Assembly: GCA_964632795.1 (NCBI GenBank)
Contig: CAZWEZ010000109.1
Span: 1 to 11,561 of the forward strand
Direction of reading: 5' to 3'
Length of the DNA: 11,561 bases
DNA from: CAZWEZ01 sp964632795
GTDB taxonomy: Bacteria > Pseudomonadota > Alphaproteobacteria > Rhodospirillales > 2-02-FULL-58-16
Shown here: piece after piece, positions 1 through 5,193 of the stretch
Numbering within the stretch: the first letter of the stretch is position 1
Layout of the letters: every line of letters begins with the position of its first letter
The notes under the pieces: model-generated
What the model was told of the DNA's origin: nothing
The model's input: only the letters and a program-made list of their open reading frames with translations
Database searches by the model: none
Translations under genes and position numbers: made by a program

Positions 1-18
1 GGTGAACTCGGGAAGCCG

Positions 19-54
19 TCGTATGGGTACCATATGTTAGATTCTATCCACTAG
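19..54 (+). promoter_or_regulatory. 36-bp regulatory element upstream of the first thioesterase
   Basis: This block matches the reverse complement of 8558-8593 at 32 of 36 positions. It ends 8 bases before the thioesterase start at 63. It contains an imperfect TGGAT-N3-ATCCA palindrome (38-50, reading TAGAT-TCT-ATCCA) and the core CATATG/GGTACC region. At both loci it is oriented the same way relative to a hotdog thioesterase gene, so a shared operator or promoter is the simplest reading. The binding protein is not known. Confidence 0.55.
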
Positions 55-62
55 AGTCCGCC

Positions 63-536
63 ATGGAAACCTTCACCCCCAAGGACCCTGATTTTGAAAC
101 CCGCGTCCGGGAGAGCTTCGAGCGCCAGCGGTTCATGGACTACATCGGCGCCCGGCTGGCCAGCGTCGGGCCGGGAAGTTGCGAGATCCGCCTCCCCTAC
201 CGCCGTCAGCTGGCCCAGCAGCACGGCTTCTTCCACGGCGGCGTGGTCGGCACCCTGGCCGACAACTCGGCCGGCTACGCCGCCTTCAGCCTGATGCCGG
301 CCGACGCCACCATCCTCACCGTCGAGTACAAGATCAACCTGATGGCGCCGGGCAAGGGCGAGGAGCTGGTCGCCCGGGGCCAGGTGGTGCGGGTCGGACG
401 GACGCTGACCGTCAGCCGGGCCGACGTGTTCGCCATCGAGGATGGCCGCGAGAGCATCTGCGCCAGCGTGCTGGAAACCCTGATCCGGCTCGACGGCCAA
501 AGCGACGGCCCCAAGGAGGGAGCCGACGATGAATGA
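63..536 (+). CDS. PaaI-family hotdog thioesterase
   Basis: A 157-residue single-domain hotdog protein that probably hydrolyses an acyl-CoA or aryl-CoA thioester in the cytoplasm. The diagnostic stretch is at about residues 55-71, QHGFFHGGVVGTLADNSAGY, the HGG...D pattern of PaaI/4HBT enzymes in which the Asp/Asn of the central helix and the preceding HGG loop form the active site. Length is normal for the family (about 140-160). No strong Shine-Dalgarno precedes the ATG; the shared 36-bp element ends only 8 bases upstream, so the leader may be very short. The next gene overlaps its stop codon by 8 bases, indicating an operon. The second thioesterase of the window (8089-8511) is a distinct paralogue with a similar upstream element. 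The substrate cannot be read from the sequence. Confidence 0.85.
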   Translation: METFTPKDPDFETRVRESFERQRFMDYIGARLASVGPGSCEIRLPYRRQLAQQHGFFHGGVVGTLADNSAGYAAFSLMPADATILTVEYKINLMAPGKGEELVARGQVVRVGRTLTVSRADVFAIEDGRESICASVLETLIRLDGQSDGPKEGADDE

Positions 537-597
537 AATTGAAACCAAGGCCCGTGAGCTGTTCGCCGAGGGCTATCTGTGCGCCGTGGGCGTCTTA
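529..597 (+). pseudogene. 5' remnant of a C_GCAxxG_C_C-type gene, cut by a MITE
   Basis: An ATG at 529 overlaps the stop of the thioesterase and has a strong Shine-Dalgarno (AAGGAGG at 513-519, 9 bases upstream). It encodes about 22 residues, MNEIETKARELFAEGYLCAV followed by GV, which resemble the N-terminus of C_GCAxxG_C_C redox proteins (ARELF.xGYxCAxAV). The reading frame then runs into the inverted-repeat element at 598 and stops at 706-708, giving a 59-residue chimera. I could not find the rest of the gene beyond the element, so it looks truncated as well as interrupted. The family call rests on a short stretch and is tentative; the existence of a broken translated start is well supported. 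Confidence 0.5.
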
Positions 598-696
598 TAC
601 CAAGGGGCACTGATAATGACCCATAGAGATCGCCTCGGCGTCCCGCCGGGTAGGAGGAAAGCCGTCTCTATGGGTCATTATCAGTGCCCCTTGGTA
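598..696. mobile_element. 99-bp MITE with perfect 32-bp terminal inverted repeats
   Basis: The left arm 598-629 begins TACCAAGGGGCACTGATAAT and the right arm 665-696 is its exact reverse complement. The loop is only about 35 bases and contains no gene. TTA occurs directly outside both ends (595-597 and 697-699), a probable 3-bp target duplication. The size, the perfect ends and the interruption of a gene indicate a recent non-autonomous insertion mobilised by a transposase that is not in this window. A similar end occurs at 11510 at the right edge. Confidence 0.85.
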
Positions 697-798
697 TTAC
701 CCCACTGATGTCTGCACATGGCCCAAAACGGAGCCCGGGATTTCCAGAACAGCGTCGGCAGGCGGATTTCCGGTGTCCCCGCTGGACCTCGCGGGTCA

Positions 799-828
799 TT
801 GACTTCTCCGGGATATCCTCTACATAAT
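799..828 (+). promoter_or_regulatory. Candidate promoter of the cold-shock gene
   Basis: TTGACT (799-804) and CATAAT (823-828) are spaced by 18 bases and fit a sigma-70 promoter. Transcription would begin near 835 and give a leader of about 140 bases before the ATG at 978, as is usual for cold-shock mRNAs. The rest of 709-977 holds no coding sequence that I can support. Confidence 0.5.
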
Positions 829-920
829 CCCACATACGCGTTGCATTTGTTTTGTGTTACCTAAATAACCGGTACGCCGATTAGCTTAGTTATCCCCTGA
901 CAATGTAAGCGTTAAACCGA

Positions 921-948
921 CCGCGCCGTCACATGGTGTGAGGCGCGG
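921..948 (+). promoter_or_regulatory. Stable hairpin in the cold-shock mRNA leader
   Basis: CCGCGCC (921-927) pairs with GGCGCGG (942-948), and inside it TCACA (929-933) pairs with TGTGA (937-941) around a TGG loop, with one bulged G. This gives a 12-bp stem ending about 17 bases before the AGAGGA ribosome-binding site. Such a structure could make translation depend on temperature, but that role is inferred. Confidence 0.6.
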
Positions 949-977
949 AATCAAGGCTCCTGTTAGAGGAAATAACT

Positions 978-1187
978 ATGGCTACTGGCACTGTAAAGTG
1001 GTTCAACCCGGCCAAGGGTTTCGGGTTCATCGAACCGGAAGACGGCTCCAAGGACGCCTTCGTCCACATTTCCGCCGTCGAACGGGCGGGACTGACGACT
1101 CTCAACGAAGGGCAAAAGGTTGAATACGAACTCGTGCCCGGTCAAGGCGGCAAGTCCTCGGCGGAAAACCTGGTCGTTCTCGACTGA
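978..1187 (+). CDS. CspA-family cold-shock protein
   Basis: A 69-residue single cold-shock domain, the full usual length. It is a cytoplasmic five-strand OB-fold protein that binds single-stranded RNA and DNA and melts RNA structure. The opening MATGTVKWFNPAKGFGFIEP contains the conserved W-F pair and the RNP1 motif KGFGFI; RNP2 follows as AFVHIS, and the C-terminal KxxAENLxVL motif is present as KSSAENLVVL. The start is fixed by AGAGGA at 965-970, about 8 bases before the ATG. The long leader and its hairpin suggest post-transcriptional control. A small basic protein follows 110 bases downstream on the same strand. Whether this copy is cold-induced or constitutive cannot be told from the sequence. 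Confidence 0.95.
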   Translation: MATGTVKWFNPAKGFGFIEPEDGSKDAFVHISAVERAGLTTLNEGQKVEYELVPGQGGKSSAENLVVLD

Positions 1188-1297
1188 CGCGTCCCGCTTG
1201 GCTATCTTCGTTGCCCTGGCGCCGGTGTCGTTCGGTTTCCGGCAACAGGTTCGTCTGGTGATGCGCCATCGTGGGCAGACCGAAGGAAAGAACTAAT

Positions 1298-1507
1298 ATG
1301 GCCCGCAGACCCAACTACAAGTCCGAACGCCTGGAACGCCAGAGGGCAAAAGCCGCCAAGAAAGCCGCGCGGCTCGAGGCCAAAAAGGAAAGGGCGGAAA
1401 AAGGAAAGGCGGAGAACGCCGGCCTTGTGCTGGCCGACGACGGATTGGCCGGCCCCCCCGGGGAGCCGCCGGGCCGGCCCCAGGAGGACGGCGACCCGAA
1501 TCGGTGA
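1298..1507 (+). CDS. Small lysine/arginine-rich protein (MARRPNY type)
   Basis: A 69-residue protein. The ATG at 1298 is preceded by AAGGAAAG at 1283-1290; an in-frame upstream ATG at 1271 lacks such a site. Residues 1-35 are a highly charged, probably helical region starting MARRPNYKSERLERQRAK with many K, R, E and A residues. The C-terminal half is disordered and rich in G, P and D. As far as I recall, short proteins beginning M-A-R-R-P-N-Y with a basic helix are common hypothetical proteins of alphaproteobacteria, often near cold-shock genes. The charge would suit RNA or ribosome association, but no function is established. The coding call is supported by the ribosome-binding site and by the conserved-looking start. 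Confidence 0.7.
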   Translation: MARRPNYKSERLERQRAKAAKKAARLEAKKERAEKGKAENAGLVLADDGLAGPPGEPPGRPQEDGDPNR

Positions 1508-1642
1508 GGGTGGCATGACGGTTTGCGCCCGGCTTCCGGCCGCGGGCTGAGGAAAGCGGCCTCGGTCTTTCGCGCCGATGCGCCGGCAACGAAAATCGGG
1601 GGCCTCGGCCGCCACCAACTCGACGATCCGCTGAGGTTCCGG

Positions 1643-1659
1643 TGAATCAATCTTTCGCC
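1643..1659 (+). repeat. Short block shared with the MITE at 4547-4693
   Basis: TGAATCAAT(C)TTTCGCC here matches 4644-4660 at 16 of 17 positions, and an AAATGG follows about 11 bases later at both places. It lies in the 270-base gap 1508-1777, which otherwise shows no gene or clear terminator. It may be a degraded trace of the same mobile element family as 4547-4693, or chance. Confidence 0.3.
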
Positions 1660-1777
1660 GTGGGAGTTCGAAATGGGTCCGCCGCGAGGCCGACGCCATA
1701 CGCCTGTTCGGTCCGTAGCCCGGCCGTGATACCCTTTGCGCGGAACGATTCCTCGAGTGGCGGAAGGAGACGATGCC

Positions 1778-2407
1778 ATGACCATGGAAGCCATTCCCTG
1801 GGTCGATCTGGTCGGTTATTTCGGCGGTGGCGTTACCCTCTGGGGCATGCACCGCAAGACCATCATCCCGTTGCGCCTCGGCGCCGTCGGTGGCAACGTC
1901 GGGTTCCTGGTGTTTGGCCTGTTGGCGCCGAGTTACCCGACCCTGGTGCTGCACGCCTTGTTGTTGCCGCTCAATTCCTTCAGGGCCTGGCAGATGCTCC
2001 GCCTGATCCGTGAAATCCGCGACGCGGCGGAGGGCGACAACAACCTCGATGCGTTGATTCCCTACATGCGCAAAGTCCGGGCGCCCGCGGGTAGCGAGCT
2101 GTTCAGGAAGGGCGAGAAGCCGGACCGGATGATCGTCATCAGGAGCGGCACCGTACATCTGGTCGAGGTCGGGGTGGACTGCGGCCCCGGCGATGTGCTC
2201 GGCGAAATTGCCGCCTTCACCCCCGACAACCGCCGCACCTGCACCGGGGTTTGCGCCACCGATTGCGATCTCTATACGCTGGCCAACGACGACATGATCC
2301 AGCTCTATTACCAAAACCCGCGATTCGGCATGTTCTTGATGCGGATCGTCGTCGCCCGCCTGCTCGCCAATTGGCAGGACGCCGAAGCCCGAGCCAAGTC
2401 CGTATGA
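1778..2407 (+). CDS. Membrane protein with C-terminal cyclic-nucleotide-binding domain (Popeye-like architecture)
   Basis: A 209-residue protein with about three hydrophobic segments (roughly residues 8-24, 30-50 and 52-70) followed by a Crp-type cyclic-nucleotide-binding domain at about 90-200. The phosphate-binding cassette is recognisable around residues 138-155, G-D-V-L-G-E-I-A with R152/R153-T near its end, so the Glu and Arg that contact cAMP or cGMP appear retained. There is no helix-turn-helix after the domain, so it is not a transcription factor of the Crp type. The layout, three membrane helices plus a cytosolic nucleotide sensor, resembles Popeye-domain proteins and their bacterial relatives. 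The start at 1778 is chosen because AAGGAG lies about 8 bases upstream; an in-frame ATG at 1736 has no such site. The partner protein and ligand are unknown. The gene stands alone, and the first 138-bp repeat begins 3 bases after its stop. Confidence 0.8.
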   Translation: MTMEAIPWVDLVGYFGGGVTLWGMHRKTIIPLRLGAVGGNVGFLVFGLLAPSYPTLVLHALLLPLNSFRAWQMLRLIREIRDAAEGDNNLDALIPYMRKVRAPAGSELFRKGEKPDRMIVIRSGTVHLVEVGVDCGPGDVLGEIAAFTPDNRRTCTGVCATDCDLYTLANDDMIQLYYQNPRFGMFLMRIVVARLLANWQDAEARAKSV

Positions 2408-2410
2408 CCG

Positions 2411-2548
2411 GGGTTCCGGGGACATGATACTTAATTGTCTCTCCCACTCTCCTGTGTTAGGTATTTCTCATGACACGATTTGCGCGGGTTGCGGCGCCGG
2501 GCATTCGTCATCATATGACCCCAATCAAGCATCATGTCACCGGAACTC
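2411..2548. mobile_element. 138-bp inverted-end element, copy A
   Basis: The left end reads GGGTTCCGGGGACATGATAC, and the reverse complement of the right end is G-A-G followed by TTCCGGTGACATGATGC, so the element has imperfect inverted ends of about 26 bp. Copy B at 2873-3010 has the same length and is about 80% identical by eye without gaps. Sequences of the GGTTCCGGGGACATGATACTT kind are, as I recall, typical companions of REP-associated tyrosine transposases; no transposase is present here. The next gene starts 22 bases downstream. Confidence 0.75.
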
Positions 2549-2569
2549 GGAATAAAGAGGAAAGAAACC

Positions 2570-2773
2570 GTGAGCGAAGAAAGTACCGGCGCCAAGTCCG
2601 AGACCAAGTCCGAGACCAAGACTAAGTCCGAGACCAAGTCCGAGACCAAAACGGACACCGCGCCCTCGACGAAAGACACCGGAACGGCCAGGCACGAGGG
2701 CCAGAAGAAGGTCACCGAAAACTATCGGAAATCCTGGGACATGATCTGGGGATCCAAAGCGGGTTCCGGCTAG
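2570..2773 (+). CDS. Small hydrophilic protein with KSET repeats, unknown function
   Basis: A 67-residue protein with a GTG start at 2570, preceded by AGAGGAAAG with about 6 bases spacing. An in-frame ATG at 2534 lies inside repeat element A and is less likely. The N-terminal half is a low-complexity tract built on K-S-E-T units, coded by four perfect 12-base copies. The C-terminal part, about residues 42-67, is not repetitive and ends N-Y-R-K-S-W-D-M-I-W-G, which looks like a defined amphipathic or binding segment. It has no signal peptide or membrane segment. It lies between the two 138-bp elements in the same orientation as its neighbours. I do not recognise a family. That it is a real gene is supported by the ribosome-binding site and by the repeats being a multiple of three. 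Confidence 0.5.
   Translation: MSEESTGAKSETKSETKTKSETKSETKTDTAPSTKDTGTARHEGQKKVTENYRKSWDMIWGSKAGSG
2594..2647 (+). repeat. Four 12-bp direct repeats (AAGTCCGAGACC)
   Basis: Perfect copies are at 2594-2605, 2606-2617, 2624-2635 and 2636-2647, with a 6-base AAGACT spacer after the second. They are in frame with the small protein at 2570 and encode K-S-E-T. Slippage would change the protein length without shifting the frame. Confidence 0.85.
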
Positions 2774-2802
2774 GTCGAGCCAAGTGGAATCGGGCGGGTG
2801 TA

Positions 2803-2887
2803 GGTTCCGGGGACATGGGTTCCGGGGGGTTCAGGGGACATGTGTTCCTGGGGGTTCCGGGGACATTCCTGGGGGTTCCGGGGACAT
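2803..2887 (+). repeat. Cluster of four 138-bp-element end fragments
   Basis: GGTTCCGGGGACAT occurs at 2803-2816, 2853-2866 and 2874-2887, with a variant GGTTCAGGGGACAT at 2828-2841. The last copy is the left end of element B. The others are partial ends stacked in the same orientation, as if several insertions or a slippage event had piled up at one site. Confidence 0.8.
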
Positions 2888-3010
2888 GATATTTGATTGT
2901 CTCTCTCACTCACCTGTGTTAGGTTTTTCTCGTGTTAAGATTTGCGTAGGCGCTGGCGCCAGACATTCCTCATCATTTGACGCAAATTAAGTATCATGTC
3001 ATCGGAACTG
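2873..3010. mobile_element. 138-bp inverted-end element, copy B
   Basis: Same length and orientation as 2411-2548, and about 80% identical by eye. The left end is GGGTTCCGGGGACATGATAT; the reverse complement of the right end gives AGTTCCGATGACATGATAC. It ends only 31 bases before the nuclease start at 3042, so the promoter of that operon probably lies within or overlaps the element. Confidence 0.75.
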
Positions 3011-3041
3011 CTACGTTCTATCGCGCTTTGGAGAATACGTT

Positions 3042-3929
3042 ATGACCAAAGAATCACGCGATCTAGAGATATTAGTCGCAAAAATTCAGAAGCAGCTAGC
3101 TCCCGATTCTGAAGTTCTCCATGATATCAAACTTGACGGTCGCCAAAGTAAGCGGAAACGTCAAATCGATGTATTAGTCAGGCAAAGAATAGGTCAGTAT
3201 GAAATCCAGATCGTCATCGATTGTAAAGACTATGCAAGGCCGGTAGACGTAAAAGGAGTCGAGGAATTCCACGGTCTGTTAGATGATGTGGGCGCTCAAA
3301 AAGGGGTGCTAGTTTGCCCAAATGGGTTTTCTGATGCCGCAAAAACACGCGCTGAAGGATGGCAAATTGATCTCTATAGCCCAGTAGATACAGACCCACA
3401 CAAATGGCAGGTAGAACCAACAATACCGGCACTTTGTGATTTCAGGACTGCTGGCATGGCTTTTAGGATTAGCATGAGCGACCCATACCCGCTTACAATA
3501 TCTCCTGATTTTTACTCAACGAACATCGTGTATGACAAAGATAAAAACGAACAAGGTATTATGCTAGACCATGCCATGGACAAATGGCTTGATGGGCAAT
3601 TTCCAACCGAACTAGGTGTACATCGAGACCTTCAGATTTTTGATACCCTTGAAGTCATGACAGATAACGGGCATGGTATGATCGTACCTGTAGAGTTGTC
3701 AGTCACTCTACATGTCGAAAGGCAACTCTATTTTGGCCAATTCCCCATTAATCAAATTTCAGGATTCAAAGATGAGCTATCAGGAGGAATAATAGTTAAC
3801 GCGTTCACTGTTGGCATTCTCAGCCCCGATGAGGTCGAGCGGGATTGGCGAAAAATAGACACAGAAGAAGAAGCACCAATTAAGCCTGTCATAAGTCTTA
3901 CAGGGCTGGTCGGTTGGGTGTTGGAGTAG
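3042..3929 (+). CDS. Mrr-like PD-(D/E)XK restriction-endonuclease-fold protein
   Basis: A 295-residue protein. Residues about 7-115 form a Mrr_cat-like nuclease domain: RQIDVLV supplies D43, IVIDCKDY supplies the D60-x-K62 pair, and the following helix has E74. The run RPVDVKGVEEF and the later GVLVCPNGFSDAAKTRA are the pattern of type IV-like restriction endonucleases that cleave DNA. The usual ECK is DCK here, a known variation of the motif, so activity is plausible. Residues about 120-295 are not a domain I can name; they contain no membrane segment and end in a hydrophobic strand. GGAGAAT lies just upstream of the ATG. The next gene begins 8 bases after the stop, so the two form an operon. 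Codon and base use are clearly AT-richer than in the neighbouring high-GC genes, and repeats flank it, both indicating acquisition. A role in defence is inferred. Confidence 0.75.
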   Translation: MTKESRDLEILVAKIQKQLAPDSEVLHDIKLDGRQSKRKRQIDVLVRQRIGQYEIQIVIDCKDYARPVDVKGVEEFHGLLDDVGAQKGVLVCPNGFSDAAKTRAEGWQIDLYSPVDTDPHKWQVEPTIPALCDFRTAGMAFRISMSDPYPLTISPDFYSTNIVYDKDKNEQGIMLDHAMDKWLDGQFPTELGVHRDLQIFDTLEVMTDNGHGMIVPVELSVTLHVERQLYFGQFPINQISGFKDELSGGIIVNAFTVGILSPDEVERDWRKIDTEEEAPIKPVISLTGLVGWVLE

Positions 3930-3937
3930 CGATACAC

Positions 3938-4462
3938 ATGAGTACCGACAACTCCCGCGAAAAAATTCTAAAGGATTACCCGAATCTCAAAGAGGTCATG
4001 CCTTTTTTAGACAGCCTCAATTCAGAAAGCCCCAGAGGTGCGGTTTTGATCGCTTGCAGCTTCATCGAAGAACAGCTCCGCGAAATTATTGGCGATTTTT
4101 TGGTCGAGGACAGTGACAGCGGCCAACTACTTGAAGGTTTCAATGCATCGCTAATCACGTTTTCCGCCCGCACGATATCCGCCCATTGTTTAGGTTTGGT
4201 ATCTGACACTGAACGAGATGATTGCAACACTCTTCGCCGAATAAGAAATGAGTTTGCCCACAATCACAAAGCAACCTTCACCGACACGAAGATCATTGAC
4301 CTCTGTAATAACCTCCATGCGTCCACAAAAGATTATGGCGAGGTAGTCGTATATTCTCAGGGACAATTCACAACTGCAGCTGTGGGCCTGATAATGAATC
4401 TCACTAATCGCGCTCACTACGTGAAAAAATCCCGGCTAACCTTACAAAACTGGCCATATTGA
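3938..4462 (+). CDS. MltR-like / HEPN-type protein, partner of the nuclease
   Basis: A 174-residue, mainly helical protein. The ATG at 3938 is chosen over an in-frame TTG at 3914; GGAG at 3923-3926 overlaps the stop of the nuclease gene and serves as ribosome-binding site, which implies translational coupling. Residues 33-50 (RGAVLIACSFIEEQLREI) and 65-85 (LLEGFNASLITFSARTI) resemble the MltR superfamily. Residues 103-108 are R-N-E-F-A-H, an exact RNxxxH motif, the catalytic signature of HEPN ribonucleases and toxins. MltR itself is described as a mannitol-operon repressor, but most relatives are uncharacterised. Pairing with a nuclease on AT-rich mobile-looking DNA favours a defence or toxin-like role; this is inference. 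No helix-turn-helix is evident. Confidence 0.65.
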   Translation: MSTDNSREKILKDYPNLKEVMPFLDSLNSESPRGAVLIACSFIEEQLREIIGDFLVEDSDSGQLLEGFNASLITFSARTISAHCLGLVSDTERDDCNTLRRIRNEFAHNHKATFTDTKIIDLCNNLHASTKDYGEVVVYSQGQFTTAAVGLIMNLTNRAHYVKKSRLTLQNWPY

Positions 4463-4546
4463 CACTCGCTGAGAATAGTACCCCTTGGAGTATTGCAACC
4501 CTTATTCCTCACCTCGATTTACTTTTCCTAACGTCCCCTTTGGGTC

Positions 4547-4693
4547 CAGGCTGTGTGAAAACTCGGATGCCGAGGCCTTCTGCGCAATAATTGAATCCGG
4601 AAGATAATTCTGGCGAATTACTGTTGCGGTGAGGGATAACTTATGAATCAATATTTCGCCTCCACGGTCACAAAATGGTTTTCACACAGCCTG
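4547..4693. mobile_element. 147-bp MITE with 16-bp perfect inverted ends
   Basis: The left end CAGGCTGTGTGAAAAC (4547-4562) is the exact reverse complement of 4678-4693. GGTC occurs outside both ends (4543-4546 and 4694-4697), a possible 4-bp target duplication, although one extra base on each side also pairs and makes the boundary ambiguous. The inside has no gene. It closes the AT-rich block that carries the nuclease operon on its right side; 4463-4545 shows no feature. Confidence 0.75.
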
Positions 4694-4718
4694 GGTCAGT
4701 AACGGACTCCGGGGGTTC

Positions 4719-4850
4719 CTACCCTTCCTCGACCAAGGGGTCGTGGGGGGACGGCTGGCCGTCGATGAGGACCGGGAACAGGCGGCAGTCGGCGCCCTTG
4801 AAGTTGTCGAGACATTCGGCCTGGCCCTCGAACTCCGGCGAGGCCGGCGC
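4719..4850 (-). pseudogene. Decayed 3' fragment of a CaiB-type gene with internal deletion
   Basis: In the minus frame this reads ECLDNFKGADCRLFPVLIDG and on to a stop after LVEEG. It aligns with the C-terminus of the intact CaiB protein at 6978-8066 (CLDTFKDADC... then LFPALVDGEP...LVEEA). About 32 residues between the two blocks are missing, an in-frame deletion corresponding to roughly 7044-7140 of the intact gene. Upstream of the fragment the similarity stops near the end of the antitoxin gene. It is therefore a relic of a second CaiB copy or a duplication of this one. No start or promoter remains. Confidence 0.7.
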
Positions 4851-4861
4851 TTGAGTTGTCT

Positions 4862-5182
4862 TTAATGGGGCGATGATTCCCGGGCGTCGGCCAGCGCCCG
4901 GGTCACGGCCTCGGGTTCGCGGTGGATGACCGTCAACAAGACCCTTGCCGCGCGGTCCGGGTTGCGCCGGCCCTGTTCCCATTCGCGGATCGAGCCGATA
5001 GGCAGGCCGGACCAGTCCGCGAAGGCGGCTTGGGTCATCCTGAGTTCCTTGCGAATGGCGCGCACGTCGATTTCGGCCGGGACATGGACGCGGGCGGCGG
5101 TCTTCCCGCCCCGCGCAAAGGCGACGGCTTCGGTCAAACCATGAATGATGTCGTCGCCGACATTCTGTTTCTTTTTGGTCAT
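4862..5182 (-). CDS. higA: HigA2/NadS-like antitoxin, Xre-type helix-turn-helix
   Basis: A 106-residue antitoxin. Residues about 38-75 form an Xre/Cro helix-turn-helix: DVRAIRKELRMTQAAFADW, then G-L-P-I-G-S-I-R-E-W-E-Q-G-R-R-N-P, the typical recognition helix and following loop of HigA2/NadS proteins. The N-terminal 35 residues would wrap the toxin. It starts 11 bases after the toxin stop, with AAGGA as ribosome-binding site overlapping that stop, so both come from one mRNA. With the toxin it should repress the promoter at 5551-5600. The toxin-first order is the usual HigBA order. Specificity within the HigA group is not certain. Confidence 0.88.
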   Translation of the reverse strand: MTKKKQNVGDDIIHGLTEAVAFARGGKTAARVHVPAEIDVRAIRKELRMTQAAFADWSGLPIGSIREWEQGRRNPDRAARVLLTVIHREPEAVTRALADARESSPH

Positions 5183-5193
5183 GGTATCTGTCC

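Noticed and set aside
1210..1250. GTTGCC...GGCAAC as terminator of the cold-shock gene
   Set aside because: A 6-bp stem with a loop of more than 20 bases and no T-tract is too weak to call.
1202..2425. A 407-residue minus-strand frame opposite the small basic protein and the nucleotide sensor
   Set aside because: It lies antisense to genes with good ribosome-binding sites and recognisable domains; its own sequence shows no family.
2534..2569. ATG at 2534 as start of the KSET protein
   Set aside because: It lies inside the end of a mobile element and has no ribosome-binding site; the GTG at 2570 has a good one.
2594..2647. CRISPR-like array
   Set aside because: The units are 12 bases, contiguous and in frame with a protein; there are no unique spacers.
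4547..4693. Phage attachment site or invertible switch
   Set aside because: There is no recombinase gene nearby, and the structure of short inverted ends with a flanking GGTC repeat fits a MITE better.
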